From Rossellomorea marisflavi (GTDB lineage: Bacteria > Bacillota > Bacilli > Bacillales > Bacillaceae_B), in NCBI RefSeq assembly GCF_001274775.1, contig NZ_LGUE01000004.1, forward strand, positions 755,024 through 819,023: DNA of 64,000 nucleotides. Direction: 5' to 3'. Position numbers and translations under genes: made by a program. Position 1 is the first letter of the stretch; the number at the start of each line of letters is the position of its first letter. Below, one piece after another: positions 17,624 through 26,518 of this stretch. The notes beneath the pieces were generated by a model. It did not search any database and had not been told where the DNA came from. It saw nothing but the letters and a program-made list of their open reading frames with translations.

Positions 17624-18424
17624 TTACTTTTTATCCGCAATCAATGTGAATAATCCCGGCATCTTTTCCTCAAATCCTTCCGGGGTTCCTTCCGGAAAGG
17701 CCCATCTGATTCCTGCTTCTTCTTCCAAGTGCTGGATTGTAAGACCTGCCCTCACCAATGACGTGATTACTTCCCCCAGTGTCCACCTTCTGATTGTATT
17801 TTTTGGGAGGGACTTTTTTTGTTCTTCGGGTAGGTGGATTGAATAGGCCACATCAACTTCTTTCATGTCGCGGTCAAAGTAATCCCCCTCAACCGCCATC
17901 ATCCCATCCTTTGCCCTCAATACTTTCGACACCATCGGATGATAATCCCGCAGGATGAATCGTCCTCCCTTCTTCAACCCCTCATGTATCAGCTCGAACA
18001 ATGGGTCGAGATCGAGGAAATAATGCAACACGCCCAACTCCAATACAATATAGTCGGCGTCCGAGATCTTTTGGGTTTCCGGGATGTCCAGGATGTCAGA
18101 GACGATATAGGTCACCTTTACCCCTGCAGCTTCCGCCAACTCCGAAGCGTAACGCGCATTATCCTTTGAAAGATCGACTACCGTCACTTCCGCTCCAAGG
18201 AGGGCAAATGAAACAGCCTTGTTTCCTTTTGAACCAAGCAGATTCACAATCTTTCTTCCTTTAATTCCGTTCATATAGTTCAGGTAATGTTCAACGGATT
18301 TCCGGGAATCATGTTTAATCTTTTCAGCATATTCTGCCGGAACACCATGCCGGTTGACCCACGCATCATACGCACGTCGATTCCACCCTGTCTCGTTAAT
18401 CTGACTCATGTCTGTCTGGTTCAC
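17624..18424 (-). CDS. Class I SAM-dependent methyltransferase
   Basis: 266 residues from a GTG at 18424, 6 bases after GGGAGAG; an ATG at 18439 lies in the ribosome site itself and is less likely. SAM-binding motif I is VNLLGSKGNKAVSFALLGAEV, with the acidic VVDLSKDNAR after it, and motif II-III is around YIVLELGVLHYFLDLDPLF. The substrate cannot be told; proteins of this kind are often annotated only as methyltransferases. It stands alone, convergent with the sulfate operon. Confidence 0.8.
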   Translation of the reverse strand: MNQTDMSQINETGWNRRAYDAWVNRHGVPAEYAEKIKHDSRKSVEHYLNYMNGIKGRKIVNLLGSKGNKAVSFALLGAEVTVVDLSKDNARYASELAEAAGVKVTYIVSDILDIPETQKISDADYIVLELGVLHYFLDLDPLFELIHEGLKKGGRFILRDYHPMVSKVLRAKDGMMAVEGDYFDRDMKEVDVAYSIHLPEEQKKSLPKNTIRRWTLGEVITSLVRAGLTIQHLEEEAGIRWAFPEGTPEGFEEKMPGLFTLIADKK

Positions 18425-18491
18425 CAACATCTCTCCCATTTTTTTCTATGTTACTATTTTTAATGATAATACACGTCTTCTAAACTTTCTA

Positions 18492-18520
18492 TTGCTTTCC
18501 TCAAAAAGATATCTTACAAT
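18492..18520 (+). promoter_or_regulatory. Promoter of the PTS-mapP operon
   Basis: TTGCTT, 17 bases, TACAAT. The cre site starts 13 bases after the -10 element, where CcpA binding would block transcription. Confidence 0.6.
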
Positions 18521-18532
18521 AATGCTATATTA

Positions 18533-18547
18533 ATGCAAACGGTTGCA
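18533..18547 (+). promoter_or_regulatory. cre site (CcpA operator), exact match
   Basis: ATGCAAACGGTTGCA fits WTGNAANCGNWNNCW at every defined position and sits just after the promoter. It implies repression when preferred sugars are present. Confidence 0.85.
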
Positions 18548-18650
18548 TTAACCGTTTACACTTTTGTATCTTTTTATAGAGAAAGCCATGCTTAACAAAT
18601 AGAAAGATCGTGCTTTAAAATGAAAACGCACACATAGGGAGGAAGTACAA

Positions 18651-20285
18651 ATGAAGAATTTATTGTCTTTTGATTTCTGGCAGAAGTTCGGTAAGGCCCT
18701 TCTCGTCGTAGTAGCCGTCATGCCGGCTGCCGGAATCATGATCTCCATCGGGAAGCTGATCGGCATGACCGGCGGAGACTTGGTTTTAGTGCAAACGATT
18801 GCAAGAGTACTAGAAGACATCGGATGGGGAATCATCACCAACCTGCATATCCTCTTCGCCGTCGCCATAGGGGGATCCTGGGCGAAAGAGCGTGCCGGCG
18901 GTGCTTTCGCTGCCCTTATCGCCTTCGTCTTGATCAACCGGATCACCGGTGCCATCTTCGGCGTCAATGCCGATATGCTTGCGGATCCTGAAGCGACGAT
19001 TTCGTCCCTGTTCGGTCAGACGCTCGTCGTTTCCGACTATTTCACTTCGGTCCTCGGGGCGCCTGCCCTCAATATGGGCGTATTCGTCGGAATCATTTCC
19101 GGTTTCCTTGGAGCCAACCTCTTCAACCGATTCTATAATTATGACAAACTACCGGATGCCCTTTCTTTCTTCAACGGAAAGCGTTTCGTACCGTTCGTCG
19201 TGATTGCGGGTTCCATTGTAACCGCTATCGTCATGTCTATCGTCTGGCCGTTCATCCAGGGTCTCCTGAATGACTTCGGTCAATGGATCGCCACATCACG
19301 GGATACGGCACCGATTGTAGCTCCATTCATCTTTGGGGCACTCGAGCGTCTGTTGCTTCCATTCGGTCTTCACCATATGCTCACCGTGCCGATGAACTAC
19401 ACAGAGCTAGGTGGGACATATACCATCCTTACGGGCTCAGGCCAGGGATCTACCGTCGCAGGTCAAGACCCGCTGTGGCTCGCTTGGATCGCCGATTTGA
19501 ACAACTTCCTATCCGCCGGAGACACTGCCAGCTACAAACAACTTCTTGGCGACGTAACACCGGCCCGTTTCAAAGTCGGTCAGATGATCCTGTCCACTGC
19601 GTCCCTCATCGGTATCGCCTATGCGATGTACCGCAATGTGGATAAAGATAAGAAGAAAAAGTACAAATCCATGTTCCTATCTGCAGGACTTGCTGTATTC
19701 CTGACAGGTGTCACAGAGCCGATCGAATTCATGTTCATGTTCGCTGCCCCGCTTCTTTATGTGGTATACGCCATCATGACAGGACTTGCCTTCGCCATCG
19801 TGGATCTGATCCACATCCGCGTCCACTCCTTCGGATTCATCGAGCTCCTCACCAGGACGCCGATGATCGTGAAAGCCGGACTCTGGCTCGACCTTGTGAA
19901 CTTCTTCATCGCCTGTCTCGTATTCTTCGGACTTAACTTCGGCGTGGCGAACTTCCTGATCAAACGCTTCAACTTCCCGACGCCGGGACGTAACGGCAAT
20001 TACATCGAAGACGAAGTCACCCAAGCTCAAGGAGCAGTCAAAAAAGATTCCGTAGCTCCGAAAGTCGTCGCCCTACTCGGAGGCGAAAGCAACATCGTCG
20101 ACGTGGATGCGTGCATGACGCGCCTTCGTGTCACCGTAAAAGACCTTAGCCTGGTCGGTTCCGAACAGGAATGGAAAGCAAACGGGGCCCTCGGCCTTAT
20201 CACAAAGGACAAAGGCGTCCAGGCCATCTACGGTCCGAAAGCCGATGTCATCAAATCCGATATCCAGGATATGCTGGGGGCGTAA
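18651..20285 (+). CDS. PTS sugar transporter, IIC-IIB (maltose/glucose type)
   Basis: 544 residues. IIC domain with about ten membrane segments covers residues 1-430, including FGLHHMLTVPMNY and GVTEPIEFMFMF, the sugar-channel signatures of the glucose/maltose class. IIB domain follows, with phospho-cysteine in DACMTRLRVTVKD near residue 486. No IIA domain, so it must borrow one. The next gene, 2 bases on, is a MapP-like phosphatase, known in enterococci to remove phosphate from maltose 6'-phosphate. That makes maltose or a similar disaccharide the likely substrate, rather than glucose. The GGAGG ribosome site and cre control fit. Confidence 0.85.
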   Translation: MKNLLSFDFWQKFGKALLVVVAVMPAAGIMISIGKLIGMTGGDLVLVQTIARVLEDIGWGIITNLHILFAVAIGGSWAKERAGGAFAALIAFVLINRITGAIFGVNADMLADPEATISSLFGQTLVVSDYFTSVLGAPALNMGVFVGIISGFLGANLFNRFYNYDKLPDALSFFNGKRFVPFVVIAGSIVTAIVMSIVWPFIQGLLNDFGQWIATSRDTAPIVAPFIFGALERLLLPFGLHHMLTVPMNYTELGGTYTILTGSGQGSTVAGQDPLWLAWIADLNNFLSAGDTASYKQLLGDVTPARFKVGQMILSTASLIGIAYAMYRNVDKDKKKKYKSMFLSAGLAVFLTGVTEPIEFMFMFAAPLLYVVYAIMTGLAFAIVDLIHIRVHSFGFIELLTRTPMIVKAGLWLDLVNFFIACLVFFGLNFGVANFLIKRFNFPTPGRNGNYIEDEVTQAQGAVKKDSVAPKVVALLGGESNIVDVDACMTRLRVTVKDLSLVGSEQEWKANGALGLITKDKGVQAIYGPKADVIKSDIQDMLGA

Positions 20286-20287
20286 GG

Positions 20288-21067
20288 ATGAAGCTCCTCA
20301 CCCTCAACTGCCACTCCTGGCTCGAAGACAATCAGTGGGAGAAACTCGGGATCCTTGCCGATACCATCGCGGAAAAAGAGTACGACGTCATCGCCCTGCA
20401 GGAGGTCAATCAGCTCATTTCCGAAGAGGAAGCGTTCATCAAAAAAGACAACTTTGCTCTGATCCTCCTCCAGGAGTTGAAAAAACGCGGGGTCACCGGG
20501 TACTCATTCATCTGGGACTATGCCCATGTCGGGTATGACCGCTTTGAAGAAGGCGCAGCAATTCTGACCCGGCATCCCGTTCAGGAAGAGCACAGCTTCC
20601 ATGTTTCAAATGACGAGGATCCTGCCAACTGGAAAACCCGTAAGATCATCGGGATCACCATCCCCATTCGCAATGAAAAGGTCACCTTCTACTCCTGCCA
20701 TCTTGGATGGTGGCAGGATGAAGAGGAACCATTCATGAGCCAGGCTGACCGTCTATTTGAAAAGGCAGCCGGTCCCTTCTTCCTCATGGGTGACTTCAAC
20801 AACGATGCCGACACACGTGGTGAAGGCTATGACTATCTTATGAAAAAAGGGCTTTTGGACACCTTCCATCTTGCCCAAAAGCGAGACGAAGGCACTACCA
20901 TCCAAGGCGATATTGCCGGATGGGACGAAAATGACAAAGGCTTGAGGATCGACCTCATCCTCTCCAGCCGCATGATCAACGTCCAATCTTCCGCTGCCAT
21001 CTTCAACGGAACCAACCGCCCCATCATTTCCGACCACTACGGGGTTGAAGTGGAACTGGATTGGTGA
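20288..21067 (+). CDS. mapP: Endonuclease/exonuclease/phosphatase-family protein, probable maltose 6'-phosphate phosphatase
   Basis: 259 residues. Metal and catalytic motifs of the family are all present: LNCHSW at the N-terminus, ALQEVNQ near residue 37, SCHLGWW near residue 138, GDFNND near residue 166, and the final ISDHYGVE. The start lies two bases after the PTS stop and uses GGGGGCGTAAGG, so the two are translated together. In Enterococcus faecalis MapP hydrolyses intracellular maltose 6'-phosphate made by the PTS. The same role here is inferred from gene order and family. Confidence 0.75.
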   Translation: MKLLTLNCHSWLEDNQWEKLGILADTIAEKEYDVIALQEVNQLISEEEAFIKKDNFALILLQELKKRGVTGYSFIWDYAHVGYDRFEEGAAILTRHPVQEEHSFHVSNDEDPANWKTRKIIGITIPIRNEKVTFYSCHLGWWQDEEEPFMSQADRLFEKAAGPFFLMGDFNNDADTRGEGYDYLMKKGLLDTFHLAQKRDEGTTIQGDIAGWDENDKGLRIDLILSSRMINVQSSAAIFNGTNRPIISDHYGVEVELDW

Positions 21068-21071
21068 ATAC

Positions 21072-21112
21072 TAGAGAATGTCCTGATGATGGACATTCTC
21101 TTTTTTATTTTA
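21072..21112 (+). terminator. Terminator of the PTS-mapP operon
   Basis: AGAGAATGTCC pairs with GGACATTCTCT, followed by TTTTTATTTT. Confidence 0.9.
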
Positions 21113-21130
21113 ATTGGGAGATTGGTAGGG

Positions 21131-21203
21131 GGTAAGTCCGTTTCGTTCCACTGCGGCCGCCCGCTTTCCATGGGAGTCGGGCGGCCTCCGTTGAACTTCA
21201 CTC
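21131..21203 (-). repeat. Partial copy of the GC-rich intergenic repeat
   Basis: On the minus strand it reads GGAAAGCGGGCGGCCGCAG then TGGAACGAAACGGAC, the right half of the same element that is triplicated just downstream. Confidence 0.6.
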
Positions 21204-21400
21204 CTTGATAATTGATAGGTTTCCACTGAATCATACCGGATTATGTAGAACCTCATCTCATTCCTAAATAGATTGAACGCTGAAAGGGGGCTCATTATCT
21301 GTCCAAGTAGATTCTGTATAGCAAAGGCGATTATCATAGATGTATTATTTATATGTGTCTGCCTAATCAGAGGTACAGTTGCAAATGTTCCCCATCAACC

Positions 21401-21960
21401 ATCCAACAGTGCAGTGCAGCGCAGGGTGGTCGACTCCTGCGGATAGTCGGGAAGATGAGACCCCGCAGGCACGAGGAGGCTCATCGACCGACCCGCGGAA
21501 AGCGACCACCCGCAGCGAAACGGAACGATCCAATTCACACGACACACCCATCAAAAAAAGAAGGGAAGGACATACTTCGCTGATTTGCCCTACACAATCA
21601 AACATCCAACAGTGCAGTGCAGCTGAGGGCGGTCGACTCCTGCGGATAGTCGGGAAGATGAGACCCCGCAGGCACGAGGAGGCTCATCGACCGACCCGCG
21701 GAAAGCGACCACCCGCAGCGGAACGGAACGATCTAATTCACACGACACACCCATCAAAAAAAGAAGGGAAGGACATACTTCGCTGATTTGCCCTCCCCAA
21801 TCAACCATCCAACAGTGCAGTGCAGCGGAGGGCGGTCGACTCCTGCGGATAGTCGGGAAGATGAGACCCCGCAGGCACGAGGAGGCTCATCAACCGACCC
21901 GCGGAAAGCGACCCGCCCACAGCGGAACGGAACGATCTAATTCACACGACACACCCATAA
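21401..21960 (+). repeat. Three tandem copies of a 203-bp unit carrying the GC-rich intergenic repeat
   Basis: The phrase ATCCAACAGTGCAGTGCAG starts at 21401, 21604 and 21807, an exact 203-base period. Each unit has ACTCCTGCGGATAGTCGGG, GAGACCCCGCAGGCACGAGG, GCGGAAAGCGACC and a CGCAGCGGAACGGAACGATC-like end, then an AT-rich spacer. The third copy lacks the end of the spacer. No protein is encoded; open frames across it are by-products of high GC. Confidence 0.9.
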
Positions 21961-22101
21961 AAATAAAGGAACGATCTCCTCCCCTTCTCTTTCATACAAA
22001 AAGGCAACCATAGTGAACAAAAATGATCACAATGAAACTTCCACCCAGCCTCACCCGTATATACAATAGACTCAACCAAAGAACCTAGAAAGGGGAACAA
22101 C

Positions 22102-23778
22102 ATGGGCAATATCCTATTATTCTCACTCATCATCGGCCTTGCCGCCACCATCCTGATCGTCCCGATGAGTGCCATGAAAATGAAAAAGAAAGAGGGCTAC
22201 CCGTCATTTGGCAAAGTATTCGGTGCCACCCTCATCATCGCCATCGTCGCGACATTCCTGTTCTACTATCTGACCAACCTTGACCAGAACTTCACCAGCG
22301 TCTGGATCCTCTTCATCATAGCCGCTATCGCAGGAGCATCACTCTCCTATGGAACTGAGCGCATGATCAAAGGAGTCCTCGTCCTTGCCGGCCTTGTAGT
22401 CGGTGTCTATTTCCTCAGCGCATTTCTGTTCAATGCAGATGAGAAATACGAATCCGCCGATATGAAAACGAAAACCGAAATCCAGGCATTCGACGAGACG
22501 GAAACACCGGCAAGCGTGCCGCCTCAATTCGCCCGGAACAAAATGAAAAAAGCATTCGGTCAAGTACCGAATACAAGCTACTATGAACTCGGCAATCTGC
22601 AGATCCAGAAGGTCAACGGCGATTACGTTTATATCGCCCCAGTCGAATTCTCGGACTTCTGGAAATGGGTGAAAGGAGACAAAACCCCGGGGTACTTCAT
22701 ACTGAGCGCAACGGACTCCACTGCCAACCCTAAATTCATGAAGCAGGAAATGAAATACACCCCTTCTTCCTATCTGAATGAAAACATCGAGCGCCACATC
22801 CGCATGAAGTATCCGAAGAAGATTTTCTACGGGGACGTGCAGCTTGAAGTGAACGACGAAGGGAAACCTTTCTACATCCGGACATATGGGACATTCATCT
22901 CTGCCCGTAATGGTTTTGACGCAGAAGGAGTCGTCCTTGTCGATGCATTGACTGGTGATACGAAAGCTTATCCGATCAAGGATATCCCTGCATTCATCGA
23001 CGGAGCCATCTCACCTGAGACCGTCAGCCTTCAAAACAGCTACTTCGGGAACTTTGTAAAAGGCTTCTGGAACAGCAAGTTCGGAAAATCCGACGTGAAG
23101 CTGCCATCCGATGAAGGAACGGAAGCGAATGTCACGCCGGTCTTCAACAAAGACGGCGATATGTACTACTTCACAGACTTCACGTCTCCTAAAGAAGGCG
23201 TAGACTCCATGCTTGGGTATTCCATGACCAATGCCCGTACGGGAGAAGCTACGTATTATACCGGGAACATGGAAGAATCGTATATGGATTCACAAGGCGC
23301 CCTGCAGATCATCCAGAAGCGATTCATCGAGAAGAAATGGGACGGCAAGATGCCGGTCCTTTATAACTTCTATGGTGAAGCAAGCTGGTTGACGCCTGTA
23401 CTCGATTCCAATGGCTTCCTGCAGAACTATTTCATCGTCTCCGCAGCGAACCCGGAAATCGCCGTGTACGCCGATACGCCGAACCAGGCGCTAAAAATGT
23501 ACAAAACCGCCCTTCAAAAAGGATCCGGAAGCCTGAATAACAACTCCAAGGCTGAAGAGAAACAGGATTCCGGAAAAGTCGTTCGGGTGTATAAGGAAAA
23601 ATCCGGAGATTACACGGTCGTTTCCTTCCTATTGGAGAACGGGAAGAACTATATCGTTTCATCTGAGGTCAGCCCTCTTGCCATCTACCTGAGGGAAAAC
23701 GATACGGTCAAGATTACGTATAGCGATACCGAGGAGGAGTTCCTTCCGGTGAAAGACCTCACGATTGAGGGACTGTAA
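22102..23778 (+). CDS. Membrane-anchored protein of unknown function
   Basis: 558 residues. Four hydrophobic segments in the first 110 residues (3-22, 38-58, 65-83, 88-108) are followed by about 450 residues that should lie outside the membrane. The large part has YELGNLQIQKVNGDYVYIAPVEF-like strands, a VVLVDALTGDTKAYPI segment and a C-terminal small domain from about residue 490 (GKVVRVYKEKSGDYTVVSFL) that looks like a separate beta fold. I do not recognise a named family. Good ribosome site (AAAGGGGAA). Single gene with its own terminator. Confidence 0.8.
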   Translation: MGNILLFSLIIGLAATILIVPMSAMKMKKKEGYPSFGKVFGATLIIAIVATFLFYYLTNLDQNFTSVWILFIIAAIAGASLSYGTERMIKGVLVLAGLVVGVYFLSAFLFNADEKYESADMKTKTEIQAFDETETPASVPPQFARNKMKKAFGQVPNTSYYELGNLQIQKVNGDYVYIAPVEFSDFWKWVKGDKTPGYFILSATDSTANPKFMKQEMKYTPSSYLNENIERHIRMKYPKKIFYGDVQLEVNDEGKPFYIRTYGTFISARNGFDAEGVVLVDALTGDTKAYPIKDIPAFIDGAISPETVSLQNSYFGNFVKGFWNSKFGKSDVKLPSDEGTEANVTPVFNKDGDMYYFTDFTSPKEGVDSMLGYSMTNARTGEATYYTGNMEESYMDSQGALQIIQKRFIEKKWDGKMPVLYNFYGEASWLTPVLDSNGFLQNYFIVSAANPEIAVYADTPNQALKMYKTALQKGSGSLNNNSKAEEKQDSGKVVRVYKEKSGDYTVVSFLLENGKNYIVSSEVSPLAIYLRENDTVKITYSDTEEEFLPVKDLTIEGL

Positions 23779-23783
23779 CACAC

Positions 23784-23819
23784 GAAAGCCGATGGGTGCA
23801 CCCCCATCGGCTTTTCTTA
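23784..23819. terminator. Bidirectional terminator
   Basis: AAAGCCGATGGG and CCCCATCGGCTTTT around TGCAC; it separates two convergent genes. Confidence 0.9.
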
Positions 23820-24371
23820 TTCTGCATTCTGATAATATACGAGCTGATCCTGCCACATCCCCCGCTCATAGATGAATCCCTTCCGCGTGCATTCGTATGT
23901 CATGCCGACGCTTTCCACCAGGGAGATGGACGGGACATTGTCGAGATCGATGTGTGCTTCGATCCGATGATACCCGATCTTGGTATAAGCCATTCGTAGT
24001 GTTGCTGCCACGGATTCTTTCCCGAACCCCTTCTGCCAGTGTTGATTATGAAGCACATAGCCGATCCTTCCCCAATTGAAGTTGTACCTCATGAGAGTCG
24101 AGACGTCGACGGTGCCGACCATCACTCCCGTCGCTTTCAGGAAGACCCCGAAGATATAGACTTCATCCTTCGCCATCATCTCATCCTGCTTGCCGATCAT
24201 CTCCGCGAACCACTGCTCCGTGCACCCGGACATATCCTGATACCCGGCATCATACTTATGCTGAGATGGCAGGCGATCGAGATGTGACTGAAGCCAGTTT
24301 CCGTAATCCCACCGGGTGAAGGGCCGGATTACCAGCCTTTCTGTTTCCATCAGTAGTTGTGTTCCTGTCAT
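23817..24371 (-). CDS. GNAT-family N-acetyltransferase (RimJ/RimL-like)
   Basis: 184 residues from an ATG at 24371; a GTG at 24380 is also possible. Begins TERLVIRPFTRWDYGNW, as in ribosomal-protein-type acetyltransferases; the acetyl-CoA motif is HWQKGFGKESVAATLRMAY near residue 132 and the fold ends with IEAHIDLDNVPSISLVESVGM. Likely moves an acetyl group from acetyl-CoA to an amino group; the target is unknown. Monocistronic. Confidence 0.82.
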   Translation of the reverse strand: MTGTQLLMETERLVIRPFTRWDYGNWLQSHLDRLPSQHKYDAGYQDMSGCTEQWFAEMIGKQDEMMAKDEVYIFGVFLKATGVMVGTVDVSTLMRYNFNWGRIGYVLHNQHWQKGFGKESVAATLRMAYTKIGYHRIEAHIDLDNVPSISLVESVGMTYECTRKGFIYERGMWQDQLVYYQNAE

Positions 24372-24463
24372 CCTTTTCACCCCTACCCCTTTGTTTCTAT
24401 AATCATATCAATCCGTTTTAAGGAATGGTATCTTCTTTCAACAAAAAAATATCATTTTTCCGT

Positions 24464-24494
24464 AACAAAAAAATCCCCCTCATCCGAGAGGGAC
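24464..24494 (-). terminator. Terminator after the small membrane protein gene
   Basis: Minus strand: CCCTC, short loop, GAGGGGG, then ATTTTTTTG. Confidence 0.6.
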
Positions 24495-24520
24495 TGCTAT
24501 GTTGTCAGCATGTGCTTCCA

Positions 24521-24679
24521 TCAACCGTGCCACTCTTCCTGCTCCTCCTCGAGATCTTCCTCCCCAAGAAACGCATTCTCCTCAAAGTGCTCAAGGATCC
24601 GGCTGACTTTGAATAGGATAAGGAACAGCGTAACGACGGCAACGGCGAGCAACACAACCATCATGATTTCAATATCCAT
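24521..24679 (-). CDS. Small membrane protein (52 residues)
   Basis: ATG at 24679 follows AAAGGAGGGACAACTT. One membrane helix (residues 5-23, MMVVLLAVAVVTLFLILF) and a very acidic tail (LGEEDLEEEQEEWHG). The start signal and terminator argue that it is real. Unknown function; the layout is like that of small inner-membrane accessory proteins. It lies between the GNAT gene and proS on the same strand. Confidence 0.65.
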   Translation of the reverse strand: MDIEIMMVVLLAVAVVTLFLILFKVSRILEHFEENAFLGEEDLEEEQEEWHG

Positions 24680-24774
24680 AAGTTGTCCCTCCTTTACCAA
24701 ACTCTATGTCGAGAATGGTAAAAAAAGACGATGATGGAAAAAGAAAAGGAAAATAGGGCGAATGTTCGGGGGAA

Positions 24775-26202
24775 TTAGTACGCCTTTGCCCAGTACACCA
24801 TGTCCCGCGCTTCCTTCCCACAGCACACACAGGTGTCGGCTACCTTCTCCTGCTCGAACGGGATGCAGCGGCTGGTGGCGGTGGTTTCTTCCTTGATCTT
24901 GTTCTCGCATGCTTCCTCTCCGCACCACATCGCTTTGATGAATCCACCTTTCTCGATTTGAGACTTGAACTCGTCGAAGGTGACCGCTGTGCTCGTTTTT
25001 TCTTCACGATGCGCAGTGGCTTTTTTGAGCAGGTTCTCCTGGATGTCATGGAGGAGAGCCGTGATGGTTTCTTCGATTCCCTCGATGGACACCGTCACCT
25101 TTTCCCCTGTGTCCCTGCGCACCAGGATGACCTGCCCGTTTTCGATATCACGAGGTCCGGCTTCCAAGCGAAGCGGAATCCCCTTCATTTCATACTCATT
25201 GAACTTCCAACCCGGTTTCTTATCGCTCGCGTCGATCCCCACCCGTGCGACGGAAGATAGGCGCCTCTTCATATCATAGGCAAAATCGAGGACCCCTTCT
25301 TTGTGCTGAGCGATCGGTACGATCATCACTTGAGTCGGCGCGATCTTCGGTGGCAGGACGAGCCCCCTGTCGTCTCCGTGCACCATGATCATGGCGCCGA
25401 TGATCCTTGTGGTGAAGCCCCATGACGTTTGCTGGACATACTGAAGCTTTCCGTCACGATCGGTGAACTGGATGCCGAATGCTTTGGCAAAGCCGTCGCC
25501 AAGATGATGGGAGGTACCGGACTGGAGGGCCTTTCCGTCATGCATGAGGCTTTCGATCGTATAGGTGAATTTTGCACCGGCGAACTTTTCCTTTTCCGTC
25601 TTCTGTCCTTTAATGACCGGAATCGCCAGCATGTTCTCGCAGATATCTGCATACACGTCGAGCATCTTGATCGTTTCCTCCAGGGCGTCTTCATCGGTTT
25701 CATGACAGGTGTGCCCCTCCTGCCAAAGGAATTCGAGTGTCCTCAGGAACGGACGCGTCGTCTTTTCCCAGCGCACGACATTCGCCCACTGGTTATACAG
25801 CTTTGGAAGGTCTCGATACGAGTGGATGATGTTTTTGTAGTGCTCCCCGAAAAGGACCTCCGATGTCGGTCTGACGCACAGTCTTTCGGCAAGCTCTTCT
25901 TCTCCGCCGTGGGTCACCCACGCCACTTCTGGAGCGAAGCCTTCGATATGATCCTTTTCCCTCTGGAGCAGACTTTCCGGAATGAAGAGCGGCATATAGA
26001 CATTCTCATGCCCCGTCTCCTTGATCTTCCCGTCGAGGGCATCCTTGATATTTTCCCAAATGGCATATCCATAGGGGCGGATGATCATGGAGCCCCTTAC
26101 GCTTGAATAGTCGATGAGTTCAGCCTTGGTCACGACATCCGTGTACCATTGGGCGAAATCCTCATCCATGCCTGTGACATTTTGTACGAATTGCTTTGCC
26201 AT
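24775..26202 (-). CDS. proS: Prolyl-tRNA synthetase, archaeal/eukaryotic-type (ProS type 3)
   Basis: 475 residues from an ATG with AAGGATGG upstream. Class II motifs: [34 protein letters not shown] (motif 2) and [17 protein letters not shown]. It ends in a C-terminal zinc-like part with CGEEACENK and [18 protein letters not shown], the Ala-Tyr end typical of this class. It lacks the editing insertion of the usual bacterial ProS. Bacilli often carry it as a second enzyme; the standard copy is not in this window. A proline T-box precedes it, so expression rises when tRNA-Pro is uncharged. Confidence 0.93.
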   Translation of the reverse strand: MAKQFVQNVTGMDEDFAQWYTDVVTKAELIDYSSVRGSMIIRPYGYAIWENIKDALDGKIKETGHENVYMPLFIPESLLQREKDHIEGFAPEVAWVTHGGEEELAERLCVRPTSEVLFGEHYKNIIHSYRDLPKLYNQWANVVRWEKTTRPFLRTLEFLWQEGHTCHETDEDALEETIKMLDVYADICENMLAIPVIKGQKTEKEKFAGAKFTYTIESLMHDGKALQSGTSHHLGDGFAKAFGIQFTDRDGKLQYVQQTSWGFTTRIIGAMIMVHGDDRGLVLPPKIAPTQVMIVPIAQHKEGVLDFAYDMKRRLSSVARVGIDASDKKPGWKFNEYEMKGIPLRLEAGPRDIENGQVILVRRDTGEKVTVSIEGIEETITALLHDIQENLLKKATAHREEKTSTAVTFDEFKSQIEKGGFIKAMWCGEEACENKIKEETTATSRCIPFEQEKVADTCVCCGKEARDMVYWAKAY

Positions 26203-26240
26203 AATTGACACCATCCTTATTAAATTGAATTCCTGTGAAA

Positions 26241-26460
26241 CAAAAAAAGCCCCACTTCTCATTAGGGACCATTCCTGGCGGGACCACCCTAATTCAAAGC
26301 AAGGCTTTACTCTCATCATGCATGATAACGGTATCGGACCGCTGGGGTTACCAGAACTCAAGGGCAGGTTCACGAATGTTTTCCATAGGAGCTTCTCACC
26401 ACGCGGCTCCCTCTCTGAATGGACACGATGTTCACTACTGATCCCCATCAATGTTTCAAC
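26241..26460 (-). promoter_or_regulatory. T-box leader (proline) controlling proS
   Basis: The minus-strand RNA has the T-box core AGGGTGGTCCCGC (26278-26290), a terminator ending GTGGGGCTTTTTTTG (26241-26255) and an upstream stem I. After the conserved GAA of the specifier loop comes CCT (26366-26368), a proline codon, followed by a purine. This matches the gene it controls. Confidence 0.9.
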
Positions 26461-26518
26461 ATTTAGATATTTTAGATGATTATATAGAGATTCTTCTTGG
26501 GTGTCAACGAATTGTTTA

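Noticed and set aside
21379..21786. 135-codon frame across the tandem repeat
   Set aside because: The protein itself repeats with the 203-bp DNA unit and comes from high-GC repeat DNA; no start signal and no conserved part.
21401..21960. CRISPR array
   Set aside because: Units are 203 bases and alike along the whole length, including the spacers; there is no short repeat with variable spacers and no cas gene.
23796..24287. Plus-strand frames opposite the acetyltransferase
   Set aside because: No ribosome site; the minus-strand GNAT gene explains the coding bias.
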